A stretch of DNA of 64,000 nucleotides from assembly GCF_020537505.1 (NCBI RefSeq), contig NZ_JAJBMO010000022.1, positions 9,104 to 73,103 on the forward strand. The letters run 5' to 3'. Under the pieces are notes generated by a model. That model ran no database searches. It was given only the letters and a program-made list of their open reading frames with translations, and was not told the origin of the DNA. The DNA comes from Blautia glucerasea (GTDB lineage Bacteria; Bacillota; Clostridia; Lachnospirales; Lachnospiraceae). Positions 18,555 through 27,605 of this stretch are shown in pieces (the stretch's first letter is position 1; the number at the start of each line of letters is the position of its first letter). A program made the position numbers and the translations under genes.

Positions 18555-18583
18555 AGTTTACCAAAGACGTATAATAAAGTCAA
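18555..18583 (-). promoter_or_regulatory. Probable promoter of the phosphofructokinase gene
   Basis: Minus strand TTGACT (18578-18583), 17-bp spacer, TAAACT (18555-18560), about 75 bp before the start codon. The remaining divergent intergenic DNA to 18779 is AT-rich; a TATAAT-like box near 18700 could serve the epimerase gene but has no well-spaced -35. Confidence 0.55.
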
Positions 18584-18779
18584 TGTGATATTGTGTGTTT
18601 TGCATATTTAATTATGTTTTTATGTCGTTTTTATATGAATTATTTATATTTTGGACAAATGATGCAATTTTTTGATGGTGAAATTTACAGATATGGTGAT
18701 ATAATGAAGAAAATGCTTTGGAGCGCCACTGATAGAATCACGGCTCCACATGCAACATCACACATGGAGGTTTTACATC

Positions 18780-19658
18780 ATGAAAAGAGTTTTGGAAAAT
18801 AACTTTCTGAGAGTGGCAATTGACGATCATGGTGCTGAGCTGGTCAGCATTTATGACAAGGAGAAGGACCGTGAGGTGATCTGGCAGGGAGATACCAAAT
18901 TCTGGGGACGTCACGCACCAGTGCTTTTTCCCAATGTAGGCAAGCATTATGGAAATCATTACCGGATTGGTAATAAAGAATATGCTTCCAGGCAGCATGG
19001 ATTTGCCCGTGATACAGATTTTACCTGTATTGATTCCACACTGGATTCTGTAACCCACCAGATCCGTTCCACAGAAGAGACCAAAGAGGCTTATCCTTTT
19101 GATTTCGTGCTCCGCATCCGTCATATTCTGAAAGGGCGCACCCTTACCGTCAGCTGGAAGGTAGCAAACAACAGTGAGAGAGACATGTATTTTGCCATCG
19201 GCGGTCACCCCGCATTCAATGTTCCGGTTCTGCCTGATACCAGGAGAAGTGATTACCGCCTCACATTTGACGGACAGGACAGCCTGACTTATCTTCTGCT
19301 GGATCCGGAGAGCGGCACAGCCAAGGCTGATGAGAGGGCAACCCTTCAGCTGGAAAATGGTACCTGTCAGATTGATGACCACATGTTCGATCACGACGCG
19401 CTGGTATTTGATAATCAGATCACAAAAGCAGGCATTCAGCTTCCAGACGGTACTCCTTACCTGGAGCTTCGCTGTGTAGGCTTTCCCAACTTCGGCATCT
19501 GGTCTGCTGCACAGGATGCACCATTTGTCTGCCTGGAGCCATGGATGGGACGCTGCGATGACTGCGGATTCACTGGAGATTTGTCGGAGAAACCGTTTAT
19601 CAATCATCTGAAAATGGATGAGATGTTTGAAACAGCATATACTATTGAAGTATTCTAA
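18780..19658 (+). CDS. Aldose 1-epimerase family protein
   Basis: A 292-residue galactose-mutarotase-fold protein (GalM/LacX-like). Visible features: beta-rich N-terminus with GAELVSIYDKEKDREVIWQG, the family segment HAPVLFPNVGKHYG, a conserved HGFARDTDF (about residues 72-80), GGHPAFNVP (active-site His, about 143-151) and LEPWMGRCDD near residue 250. The enzyme family interconverts sugar anomers; the LacX-like subgroup has uncertain substrate. ATG 18780 follows GGAGG by 8 nt; upstream in-frame codons lack an RBS. Its TAA stop lies inside the left arm of a repeat element (19656-19819), so the element abuts or supplies the stop. Confidence 0.86.
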   Translation: MKRVLENNFLRVAIDDHGAELVSIYDKEKDREVIWQGDTKFWGRHAPVLFPNVGKHYGNHYRIGNKEYASRQHGFARDTDFTCIDSTLDSVTHQIRSTEETKEAYPFDFVLRIRHILKGRTLTVSWKVANNSERDMYFAIGGHPAFNVPVLPDTRRSDYRLTFDGQDSLTYLLLDPESGTAKADERATLQLENGTCQIDDHMFDHDALVFDNQITKAGIQLPDGTPYLELRCVGFPNFGIWSAAQDAPFVCLEPWMGRCDDCGFTGDLSEKPFINHLKMDEMFETAYTIEVF

Positions 19659-19819
19659 AGTGTGTTTGAAAAGGGTTTTCTGCAAGATGTTCGTCACTAT
19701 TTGTGGGAGATTTTGCCCGGATGAGGGCACCGTAGCGGGCTACGGCAACCGAATTTGGGCAAAATATACCGCAAAGTGGTACGTGCAGATTGCGGGAATG
19801 ATTTTTCAGACACGCTTTA
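19656..19819. repeat. 164-bp palindromic repeat element with terminal inverted repeats
   Basis: Outer arms TAAAGTGTGTTTGAAAA (19656-19672) and the reverse complement of 19803-19819 match at 15 of 17 positions, and further in both arms share GCAA followed by CGT at similar spacing. A second nested inverted repeat is ATTTTGCCC (19710-19718) with GGGCAAAAT (19757-19765), and a third at the centre is CCGTAGC/GCTACGG (19730-19745). The whole can fold into one long hairpin. It has no open frame of interest. This resembles a MITE- or REP-like element; a related fragment is at 6842-6895, weaker ones at 45575 and 48711. Confidence 0.65.
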
Positions 19820-19828
19820 AGCAGAGCA

Positions 19829-19879
19829 AAAAAATATCGGTACACTTTCCGCGTTTCTGGAAGTGTACCGATATTTTTT
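19829..19879. terminator. Bidirectional intrinsic terminator
   Basis: Perfect 19-bp inverted repeat (19829-19847 with 19861-19879; AAAAAATATCGG... and ...CCGATATTTTTT) around a 13-nt loop. A/T tracts at both ends let it work for the epimerase gene on the plus strand and the acyltransferase gene on the minus strand. Confidence 0.93.
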
Positions 19880-19882
19880 CAC

Positions 19883-20929
19883 TCAATTTTCAGGATCAGA
19901 AGACATCCTCAGTTTTTTCCTTGCATTAACGTAAACTGCCACCATCATCACAGTGACAGCAAACACAAACATCATCCCATACTGATGGTATCCCTTTGCA
20001 AGCGGGCTTCTTCTGCCTTTAAAGCATCTGGACAAGGCCTGCAGAACCGCGTAGTGAAGAACATAGATCAGCATGGAATAGTCTTTTCCCACTTTTGCCA
20101 AAGCTCTGGTAAAAGAATTCTCCACATAAAAATTCTGCCAGCCAACAAAAAGAAGAAAGATGCAGATTGCCAGAAAAATGGTTCCGGCGTACTCTTCCTG
20201 AGTTCCCAGGGCATTTCGCTTTTCCAGCCACTTCTGCTCCATAACTGCCATATTCCAGAAAACAGGAAGTCCACACAGTAAAAATCCTATTTTCTTCCTG
20301 TCCAGGAAGCTAAGAAGAGCCTCCTTTCTGGAACCTAACCAGCAGCCCAGCCAGAAAAAGGGAAGTCCGCAGTACAGAAAGTTCCTTGCATAATAAATAT
20401 GACAGTCTTCTTTTCCCACAAAAAGCAGGGAATAGCTTCCCTTTATGAGATTTCCTGCCAACAGCACCGGAATCGCCAGGTAAGCCAGTTTTCTTAGTCC
20501 CAGATGTTCTGCAACAAAAGCAATTACAAGTACATAGAGAAGTGCCTGCAGATACCACAGGTGCGGCGAAAGCGGGGAAAGATTCCACAAAACGAAATCC
20601 TCCGGAACTCTTTCCTCAAGCCTTGCCAGCAGTGCTTCTTTTATATTTTCCCTTTCCTCAACTGCCAGAAGGATTTCCCACAGCAGGTAAAACAAATTTG
20701 CTCCAATGGTGATGGTGAAAATTTTGCCAAGCTGCTTCAGTTCCCGTTTCTTCGCCACCGTTTCCGGATAAAAGAATCCGGTAATCATGAAAAACACAGG
20801 CACTGCAAAGCGGCACAGGATCAGGAACTCATCTCCCCCCTGTATTTCCAGAGGCTTGTGGATTTCAACCACTGCAATAGCAGCCAGGCATTTTAAAATA
20901 TCAATACACGTCCAACGTCTTTTTTTCAT
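19883..20929 (-). CDS. Membrane acyltransferase (acyltransferase 3 family)
   Basis: A 348-residue polytopic membrane protein of the OafA/WecH-like acyltransferase family. It begins KKRRWTCIDILKCLAAIAVVEIHKP, with the conserved His after the first helix and Arg in FLILCRFAVPVFFMITGFFY, both typical of the family's active site. About ten hydrophobic helices follow (for example HLWYLQALLYVLVIAF). Such proteins transfer acetyl or succinyl groups to cell-surface glycans. ATG 20929 follows TTGGAG by about 10 nt. It stands alone between glyS and a bidirectional terminator. Acceptor unknown. Confidence 0.85.
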   Translation of the reverse strand: MKKRRWTCIDILKCLAAIAVVEIHKPLEIQGGDEFLILCRFAVPVFFMITGFFYPETVAKKRELKQLGKIFTITIGANLFYLLWEILLAVEERENIKEALLARLEERVPEDFVLWNLSPLSPHLWYLQALLYVLVIAFVAEHLGLRKLAYLAIPVLLAGNLIKGSYSLLFVGKEDCHIYYARNFLYCGLPFFWLGCWLGSRKEALLSFLDRKKIGFLLCGLPVFWNMAVMEQKWLEKRNALGTQEEYAGTIFLAICIFLLFVGWQNFYVENSFTRALAKVGKDYSMLIYVLHYAVLQALSRCFKGRRSPLAKGYHQYGMMFVFAVTVMMVAVYVNARKKLRMSSDPEN

Positions 20930-21110
20930 TTCCTCGTAACTCCAATAACTGCTGTTCCGGACAAATACGGACAGCAAAAGGACCAACCATCTGGTTTCAG
21001 AAAGTCAGCCCCTTTATTACTTTATATACACTCTAAGCGGTTTTTGCATACTGCGGCGGCATTTTTCAGCTTCCCATCATATGAGAATTCCGAGCTGCCT
21101 GGCACGTAAA

Positions 21111-22505
21111 TCAGAATGTAAATTTATCTGCGAAGTAAGCATCCAGTTCATCGATCTTAATACGAACCTGCTCCATGGAATCACGGTCACGGACAGTTAC
21201 CATTCCGTCTGTCTCAGAATCGAAATCGTAGGTTACGCAGAACGGAGTACCGATCTCATCCTGTCTTCTGTAACGTTTACCGATATTTCCACGATCATCA
21301 AATTCACAGTTGTATTTCTTGGATAACTGAGCATAAATCTTCTCAGCTCCCTCGTTCAGCTTCTTGGAAAGCGGAAGCACACCGATCTTAACTGGTGCAA
21401 GTGCCGGATGGAAGTGAAGAACAGTACGAACGTCGTTCTTCTCAGCGTCCAGAACCTCTTCATCATATGCACTGCAAAGAAATGCAAGAACCACACGGTC
21501 AGCACCAAGTGACGGCTCGATTACATATGGGATATATTTCTGCTTCTTCTCATCATCGAAGTAAGTAAGATCCTGTCCGGATACATTCTGATGCTGGGTG
21601 AGGTCATAGTCAGTTCTGTCTGCGATTCCCCACAGCTCGCCCCATCCGAATGGGAACAGGAATTCAACGTCAGTAGTAGCCTTGCTGTAGAAGCTCAGCT
21701 CTTCTTTATCATGGTCACGGTAACGAACTTCCTCGTCCTTCAGGCCAAGAGAATGCAGCCAGTTCAGGCAGAAGCTCTTCCAGTATGCAAACCACTCAAG
21801 GTCTGTGTCCGGCTCGCAGAAGAACTCAAGCTCCATCTGCTCAAACTCACGGGTACGGAATGTAAAGTTACCAGGTGTGATCTCGTTACGGAAGGACTTA
21901 CCGATCTGGCCGATACCAAATGGAATCTTCTTACGGGATGTTCTCTGTACATTCTTAAAGTTTACGAAAATACCCTGTGCTGTCTCAGGTCTTAAATATA
22001 CAGTATTCTTAGCATCCTCTGTTACACCCTGGAAAGTCTTGAACATCAGGTTGAACTGACGGATATCTGTGAAATTGTGTTTGCCGCAGGAAGGACATGG
22101 AACATTATGCTCTTCGATGAAATTCTTCATCTCTTCCTGGGACCATCCGTCTACAGAGCTCTCAAGCTGGATGCCATGCTCCTGGCTGTAGTCCTCGATG
22201 ATCTTGTCAGCACGGAAACGCTCGTGGCACTCTTTACAATCCATAAGCGGATCGGAGAAGCTTCCCAGATGTCCGGATGCAATCCAGGTCTGTGGGTTCA
22301 TCAGAATGGCACAGTCAACACCTACGTTGTACGGAGACTCCTGAATGAATTTCTGCCACCATGCGCGCTTTACGTTATTCTTAAGCTCTACGCCAAGGTT
22401 ACCGTAGTCCCATGTATTAGCCAGACCGCCATAAATCTCAGAACCCGGGTAAACAAATCCTCTTGCTTTTGCCAGAGCAATAATCTTGTCCATTGTTTTT
22501 TCCAT
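21111..22505 (-). CDS. glyS: Glycyl-tRNA synthetase (single-chain, class II)
   Basis: Charges tRNA-Gly in the cytoplasm. The 464-residue single-chain (alpha2, bacterial/eukaryal GlyQS-type) enzyme shows motif 1 region [17 protein letters not shown], motif 2 [26 protein letters not shown]-like acidic loop replaced by ELEFFCEPD, motif 3 [13 protein letters not shown] near residue 325, and the anticodon-binding domain ([14 protein letters not shown] onward). A CPSC pair lies in the insertion near residue 145. Start ATG 22505 follows GAGGAG by 8 nt; an ATG five codons upstream overlaps that site. A strong TTTACA/TATAAT promoter precedes it and there is no T-box leader. Confidence 0.96.
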   Translation of the reverse strand: MEKTMDKIIALAKARGFVYPGSEIYGGLANTWDYGNLGVELKNNVKRAWWQKFIQESPYNVGVDCAILMNPQTWIASGHLGSFSDPLMDCKECHERFRADKIIEDYSQEHGIQLESSVDGWSQEEMKNFIEEHNVPCPSCGKHNFTDIRQFNLMFKTFQGVTEDAKNTVYLRPETAQGIFVNFKNVQRTSRKKIPFGIGQIGKSFRNEITPGNFTFRTREFEQMELEFFCEPDTDLEWFAYWKSFCLNWLHSLGLKDEEVRYRDHDKEELSFYSKATTDVEFLFPFGWGELWGIADRTDYDLTQHQNVSGQDLTYFDDEKKQKYIPYVIEPSLGADRVVLAFLCSAYDEEVLDAEKNDVRTVLHFHPALAPVKIGVLPLSKKLNEGAEKIYAQLSKKYNCEFDDRGNIGKRYRRQDEIGTPFCVTYDFDSETDGMVTVRDRDSMEQVRIKIDELDAYFADKFTF

Positions 22506-22543
22506 GATATCTCTCCTCATTGTTTGATAGATGATTTTCTAAC

Positions 22544-22572
22544 ATTATACTCGCAACTTTTCTTTTTGTAAA
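22544..22572 (-). promoter_or_regulatory. Promoter of glyS
   Basis: Minus strand TTTACA (22567-22572), 17-bp spacer, consensus TATAAT (22544-22549). The start of transcription would be about 30 nt before the start codon, leaving no room for a T-box riboswitch. Confidence 0.85.
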
Positions 22573-22714
22573 GTTATACCGCGTACTCAATTCCGTACAT
22601 TCTGCCGCAAAATCACAATTTCCGCACTTTTGGGCAGCAAATCATGTGCTGCTATCGAAGTATAGGGCAAAGCACATTAATCAACTTTCCTGTTATGTGC
22701 AACATCCAATCCGC

Positions 22715-23482
22715 TTACATCATAACTTCTAATATCTGCAAACTCTTAAATTTCTTATCCGTATTCCCTGCCACATAAGGCTGAATATGCCGTTCCAGTT
22801 CCCACAGCACTTCGTCCGTCACAGTAAAGCTATATAATTTCGTTATAGGCGAGCTTACAATATACTGCATGGTATAAAGTGCTGCCGGGGAAATCCGGCG
22901 GGCGGTTCTGGCTTCTCCTGGGCTTGCTTTCTTCAGGCAATCCCCGTCCAGGATCCCATGTGCCTCCTGGGAAAAGAACAGATTCTCTTTCCCGGCAATC
23001 TCTTCTCCACAGTTCACACACCGGAAAAGCTCCGGCATCAGGCCCTGCTCCATCATAGTCCGCAGTTCAAAAATGCACCTTACCAGCCGGTCATCAATCT
23101 CCGGATTCAGAAGAGCCTTCACAGTAAGGTAAAGAAGATTCATCATATTCTTCTCGTCTGTACCCTCTCTTCCAAAATAATCTGCCAGCTCCAGAAAGTA
23201 ATAGCCATAATAAACCCCCGGCTGCCTGGTGGCCAGCTCCACGAAATGATGGGTCACGGTCACCTGGTTCAGATTGTAGCTGCTGCGCCCCTCATACAGG
23301 GTAAAATTCCCGAAAACAAAAGGATTCGCCGCCGCCATAAACGGGCTGTTCTGCCTTCTGGCGCCTTTGGCAAAAGCAGAAATCTTCCCTCTTTCCCTGG
23401 TAAGAAGCACGATCCGCTTGTCATACTCCCCTACAGGCTGGGCAGAAAGCACAATGCCCTGTACCGTGATCAGATCACTCAT
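22715..23482 (-). CDS. recO: DNA repair protein RecO
   Basis: Mediates RecA loading with RecR/RecF in recombinational repair. The 255-residue protein has the N-terminal OB fold (VQGIVLSAQPVGEYDKRIVLLTRERGKISAFAKGARR, read in parts), the central helical domain with YGYYFLELADYFG, and the C-terminal zinc region with CVNCGEEI near residue 150; the second Cys pair of some RecO proteins is reduced to a single Cys (GDCL). AAGGA precedes the ATG, which starts 2 bp after the era stop, so era and recO are one unit, the common Firmicutes order. Confidence 0.93.
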   Translation of the reverse strand: MSDLITVQGIVLSAQPVGEYDKRIVLLTRERGKISAFAKGARRQNSPFMAAANPFVFGNFTLYEGRSSYNLNQVTVTHHFVELATRQPGVYYGYYFLELADYFGREGTDEKNMMNLLYLTVKALLNPEIDDRLVRCIFELRTMMEQGLMPELFRCVNCGEEIAGKENLFFSQEAHGILDGDCLKKASPGEARTARRISPAALYTMQYIVSSPITKLYSFTVTDEVLWELERHIQPYVAGNTDKKFKSLQILEVMM

Positions 23483-23484
23483 TT

Positions 23485-24393
23485 TCAGATTTCCTTCTTA
23501 TCGTAGCCAAAGTTTTTGATCATAAAATCACTGTCACGCCAATCCTTCTTCACCTTCACCCAAAGCTTCAGGTTTACCTTGGAATCCAGCATGCGCTCCA
23601 GCTCAAATCTGGCATTGCTGCCGATCTTCTTCAGCATGGCACCGCCTTTTCCAATGATGATGCCCTTATGGGAATCCCTCTCGCAGATAATGGTCGCTTC
23701 AATATCTACCATAGGATTTTTGCCCGGACGCTCTTTCATCTTGTCGATGGCGACTGCAATGCCATGTGGAATCTCCGCATCCAGTGCATGAAGAGCCTTC
23801 TCACGGATCACCTCTGCCACGATCTGGCGCTGAGGCTGATCCGTTACGGTATCTTCATCATAGAACATGGGTCCATAAGGCAGATATTTCAAAATACTGT
23901 CAATAATATCCTCTGTATTCTGTCCGCGAAGTGCAGAGCAAGGGATGATCTCGGCAAAATCGCAGATCTTGCGGTACGTGTCGATTGCCGGAAGGATCTC
24001 CTCTTTTTTCACCGTATCGATCTTATTGATGATCAGAATGACCGGCACGCCAACGCCCTGGAGCTGCTCTGCAATATGGCGCTCACCGGCACCAATAAAG
24101 GTGGATGGCTCAACCAGCCACATAATCGCATCCACTTCTTTCAGGGTACGCTCTGCAACGGCTACCATGTATTCTCCAAGCTTATTCTTCGCCTTATGGA
24201 TACCAGGAGTATCCAGAAAAACGATCTGGCCTTTGTCACAGGTGTAGACCGTCTGGATACGGTTTCTGGTGGTCTGGGGCTTCTTGGATGTGATCGCGAT
24301 CTTCTGTCCGATCAGGTGGTTCATCAGGGTTGATTTACCAACATTGGGACGCCCAATAATTGCAACAAATCCGGATTTAAAATCTGGTGTCAT
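23485..24393 (-). CDS. era: GTPase Era
   Basis: Ribosome-assembly GTPase that binds the 3' end of 16S rRNA. The 302-residue protein has G1 GRPNVGKST (residues 15-23), the switch segment PQTTRNRIQ, G3 DTPGIHK, G4 NKID (about 127), G5 SALRG, and the C-terminal KH domain with the invariant GIIIGKGGAMLKKIG around residue 245. ATG 24393 follows GAGG by 10 nt. It lies 31 bp after the M16C peptidase gene and 2 bp before recO. Confidence 0.97.
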   Translation of the reverse strand: MTPDFKSGFVAIIGRPNVGKSTLMNHLIGQKIAITSKKPQTTRNRIQTVYTCDKGQIVFLDTPGIHKAKNKLGEYMVAVAERTLKEVDAIMWLVEPSTFIGAGERHIAEQLQGVGVPVILIINKIDTVKKEEILPAIDTYRKICDFAEIIPCSALRGQNTEDIIDSILKYLPYGPMFYDEDTVTDQPQRQIVAEVIREKALHALDAEIPHGIAVAIDKMKERPGKNPMVDIEATIICERDSHKGIIIGKGGAMLKKIGSNARFELERMLDSKVNLKLWVKVKKDWRDSDFMIKNFGYDKKEI

Positions 24394-24424
24394 GAAAATA
24401 TATCCTCATCTTTCTTAACTTTTA

Positions 24425-27349
24425 TCAACAGCTTATCAGCGGCTTTGTCTCCATAAATACATCCTTCGCCTTCCCAATCGCGCTCTCGCTTCCAACTACA
24501 CAAAGCTGATCATCAGAAAGAACTGCCTCGATCAGCGGAGCCAGCGCATGGATATCCTCCACAGTAGCATTCAGGATCTGGTCACGCTCTTTTTGCATCA
24601 TCTCCACAGTAAGCCCGCGGAAATAAGCCATTCTGCCAAGGGCGCCCTGTGTCTGCGGTGTTCTTGGAACGTCTTTTCCACTGATGGTACCGATAATGTA
24701 TTTCGTCATCTCCCGCTCATCTGCTGCGAAAGTACGCACATATTCCGGAACTCCCTCATATACCTCAAGGGTACGGCGAAGATGCGGATCCCTGTAGGAT
24801 ACAAAGAAGCTCTCTCCGCTTCTCTTAAAACCGCTCATACAGCCATATGCGCCGCCTTTTACACGAAGGTTGATCCACAGATAATCATAGCTTAAAGCAA
24901 CCTTCAGGATTTCCAGGGCGCCCGTGTATGTGAAACCTTTTTTCACAAAGTTACCGGTTCTTGCCACATACTGAACCTGTCCGGAGGTCTTAAAGCCCTC
25001 GTTCTTTTTCCTGCAGGTAATGGCAGTTTCCGGAACCTCACAGGTACGCTCCGGCAGGCTCTTCTTCAGAACACCACTTAAGGCCTTCACCTGTTCCACA
25101 GACTCTCTTTCTCCGGTATAGCTTACCATAAAGGAATCCTTTCGGATGATCTCTGCCACGGCGTTCTGAAGCCCGGCTACGATCTCGTCCTTTTTCTCCT
25201 GGAAATTCTTCTCAAGGTCTTCGATAAATTTGTAATAGCCCACGCCTGCCATCTCATCCTGATATTCTGCCATTGGAGATCCGTAGGCAGCGCTGCGGAG
25301 TACTGCAGTCTGATGACCTGCGCCAATCAGGGAAGCCTGTCCTCTGGACCTGATCTCCCCGATAATCTCACCAAGACGTCTGGTATCTGAAAGCTTAGAA
25401 GTATTCAGGATTTCTTCCATCATCTGGAACAGGAAATCCATCTGGGAATACAGTGCTTTGCCCCGGATGGTAAACATAGTACGGAACGCTTCCGGGTCGT
25501 TCGCCTTGTCAAAAACATCTACGCCGCACTGGATACCGCCGGTTCTGGCATTGGTCTCATTGAACAGCTGACCGTAAGTGTAATTCTTTGTATCCACATA
25601 TCCGAGAACAGACTTCAAAAGTCCAAGATAATGGACCTTCTCAACAGCCATATCCTTAATCTCGAACATAATATTTACATAACCGATTCCATTGGTGCAC
25701 ACATCCTGATACAGGAATAGGCTGTCCTCCACCTGAAGCTCTTCATTGGAAAAACCGTTCACTTCTTTGCGGATATCGGAACGCTTCAGCATAGGAATGC
25801 ATTCCAGGTCCTCCGGTCTCTCCTCAGACTCCTGGTAAGCCTCAAGGGCTTTTGTCTTTCTTACCATTTCTTCCAGCTGTTCATCGGAAAGGCTGCTTCT
25901 GTATGCTTCCAGCCTGTCCGCCAGCTCTTTCTCGCGCTGGGCTGCAAGACCGCGCTTCGGCACAAGAGTCAGGATCGCACCGTGTGTATTGTCCAGAAGC
26001 CATTTCTGGATCAGATTCTCGAAATAGCCTTCATTTACTGCAATTTTCAGCTTATCATAAATCTCCAGAAGCTTTACCTGGGAAAAAGCATTCTCATCAT
26101 CATAAAGCCAGCTTCCCATAATGTCCAGTCCATACATCAGACCTTTGGGGAACTGTCCAAAATCTGCCTCGCGGTAGCGGAACTCCATGTAATTGATTCC
26201 GGAAAGAACCGCCTTCTTATCAATTCCATTTTTCACAATGTCCTGAAGACAATTTCGGATAATAGAAACAAATTCCTCCTTCCGAGCAGCTCTGGCACCT
26301 TTTGCAATCACGGAGAAATACGGCTGCAGAACACCGTCGCTGTAATCGCCATAAATATCCTTACCGATTCCAGCGTCCAGAAGAGCCTGCTTCAGCGGTG
26401 CTCCCGGCGCACTTAAAAGTGCATAATCCAGCACATCAAAGGCCACACCCAGGGTGCTGTCCATGGCGTTTCCCACAACCATGTTATAGGAGAGGTATGT
26501 GTTATCCTCTTCTTCCTCGTTCTCCGCAATGGGATACTCGATCTGCAGGTCTTTCACCTGGGAAAAAGCTGCCTGCTCCTTAATGCTGGAATCTACGTCC
26601 AAAGCCTCAAATGCGGACAGATATTTCTCATCAATAAATCGCAGCTTCTCTTCCATATCCATATTTCCGTAAAGGTAAATATAGCTGTTGGATGGATGAT
26701 AGTAGGTGCGGTGGAAATCCAGAAACTCTTCATAGGAAAGCTCCGGAATATTCTCCGGGTTGCCGCCGGATTCCACGCCGTAGGTATTGTCTGGGAAAAG
26801 ATGGTTCATAATTTCTCTTTCCAGCACCTCGTCCGGGGAAGAAAATGCGCCTTTCATCTCATTGTATACAACACCATTGTATGTGAGCGGGCCTTCCTTC
26901 TGCTCCAGATGGTAATTCCATCCTTCCTGACGGAAGATCTCCTCTTTCTCATAAATATTCGGGTAAAAAACAGCGTCCAGATACACATGCATCAGGTTCT
27001 GGAAATCCTGGTCATTGCAGCTCGCCACCGGATAACAGGTCTTGTCCGGGTAAGTCATGGCATTCAGGAAGGTATTCAGAGAGCCCTTTACCAGCTCTAC
27101 AAATGGATCCTTCAGCGGAAACTTGCGGGAGCCGCACAGAACACTGTGCTCCAGAATATGTGGAACACCGGTGCTGTTCTTTGGCGTAGTGCGAAAGGCA
27201 ATGGAAAATACCTTATTCTCATCATCATTCTCGATCAGAACCAGTCTGGCTCCTGTTTTCTTATGGCGTACCAGATATCCGGTAGAATGGATATCGGTCA
27301 GATTCTCTTGCTTTACAATTTCATATGCAGGAATGTTCTCTTTTTTCAT
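24425..27349 (-). CDS. M16C-family zinc metallopeptidase (presequence-protease-like)
   Basis: A 974-residue insulinase-superfamily peptidase. The inverted zinc motif HxxEH is HILEH at residues 64-68 (in TGVPHILEHSVLCG), with the third ligand Glu in VVYNEMKGAF about residue 165. The C-terminal half is the catalytically silent M16 repeat, giving the clam-shell PreP-like chamber that degrades oligopeptides. Start ATG 27349 follows GGAGG closely; the upstream in-frame extension lacks an RBS. No signal peptide or membrane segment, so cytoplasmic. First gene of a unit with era and recO. Confidence 0.92.
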   Translation of the reverse strand: MKKENIPAYEIVKQENLTDIHSTGYLVRHKKTGARLVLIENDDENKVFSIAFRTTPKNSTGVPHILEHSVLCGSRKFPLKDPFVELVKGSLNTFLNAMTYPDKTCYPVASCNDQDFQNLMHVYLDAVFYPNIYEKEEIFRQEGWNYHLEQKEGPLTYNGVVYNEMKGAFSSPDEVLEREIMNHLFPDNTYGVESGGNPENIPELSYEEFLDFHRTYYHPSNSYIYLYGNMDMEEKLRFIDEKYLSAFEALDVDSSIKEQAAFSQVKDLQIEYPIAENEEEEDNTYLSYNMVVGNAMDSTLGVAFDVLDYALLSAPGAPLKQALLDAGIGKDIYGDYSDGVLQPYFSVIAKGARAARKEEFVSIIRNCLQDIVKNGIDKKAVLSGINYMEFRYREADFGQFPKGLMYGLDIMGSWLYDDENAFSQVKLLEIYDKLKIAVNEGYFENLIQKWLLDNTHGAILTLVPKRGLAAQREKELADRLEAYRSSLSDEQLEEMVRKTKALEAYQESEERPEDLECIPMLKRSDIRKEVNGFSNEELQVEDSLFLYQDVCTNGIGYVNIMFEIKDMAVEKVHYLGLLKSVLGYVDTKNYTYGQLFNETNARTGGIQCGVDVFDKANDPEAFRTMFTIRGKALYSQMDFLFQMMEEILNTSKLSDTRRLGEIIGEIRSRGQASLIGAGHQTAVLRSAAYGSPMAEYQDEMAGVGYYKFIEDLEKNFQEKKDEIVAGLQNAVAEIIRKDSFMVSYTGERESVEQVKALSGVLKKSLPERTCEVPETAITCRKKNEGFKTSGQVQYVARTGNFVKKGFTYTGALEILKVALSYDYLWINLRVKGGAYGCMSGFKRSGESFFVSYRDPHLRRTLEVYEGVPEYVRTFAADEREMTKYIIGTISGKDVPRTPQTQGALGRMAYFRGLTVEMMQKERDQILNATVEDIHALAPLIEAVLSDDQLCVVGSESAIGKAKDVFMETKPLISC

Positions 27350-27469
27350 TTTTTCCTCCAAAAATCTCAGGCTTTCCCGCCAGATAGTGGCGAATCTCCT
27401 GAAATTGCTTTTATTTTCTAGCATATCCAGGCTCTCGCAAAGTATGCCTGAACTTCATTCGTAACGTTT

Positions 27470-27499
27470 ATTATAACATTGTGTTGCCTGGAAGTGCAA
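27470..27499 (-). promoter_or_regulatory. Possible promoter of the M16C-era-recO unit
   Basis: Minus strand TTGCAC (27494-27499), 18-bp spacer, TATAAT (27470-27475). The -10 box is consensus, the -35 weak. It lies about 120 bp before the peptidase start. Confidence 0.5.
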
Positions 27500-27532
27500 T
27501 AGAGTTGGATGGGAAAATTTCCCAGGAAAGAC

Positions 27533-27584
27533 GAACCGCCCCTGCAGGCGGATCTGGTAGGATTCCTTCCTGCAGGGGCGGTTC
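27533..27584 (-). terminator. Strong hairpin after the giant surface-protein gene
   Basis: GAACCGCCCCTGCAGG (27533-27548) pairs perfectly with 27569-27584 (16 bp, 20-nt loop). It is GC-rich and sits 22 bp past the stop codon, but the following minus-strand bases (GTCTTTCC) are only weakly T-rich, so it may terminate or protect the 3' end. Confidence 0.65.
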
Positions 27585-27605
27585 TGATTATTTAATTGTG
27601 ATTAG

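Noticed and set aside
20930-21110. Possible gene or small RNA between glyS and the acyltransferase
   Set aside because: No open frame with RBS; only a weak imperfect hairpin near 20970-21010.
22506-22714. Possible T-box riboswitch upstream of glyS
   Set aside because: The promoter lies only about 40 bp before the gene, leaving no space; no T-box sequence (TGGNACCGCG-like) was seen.
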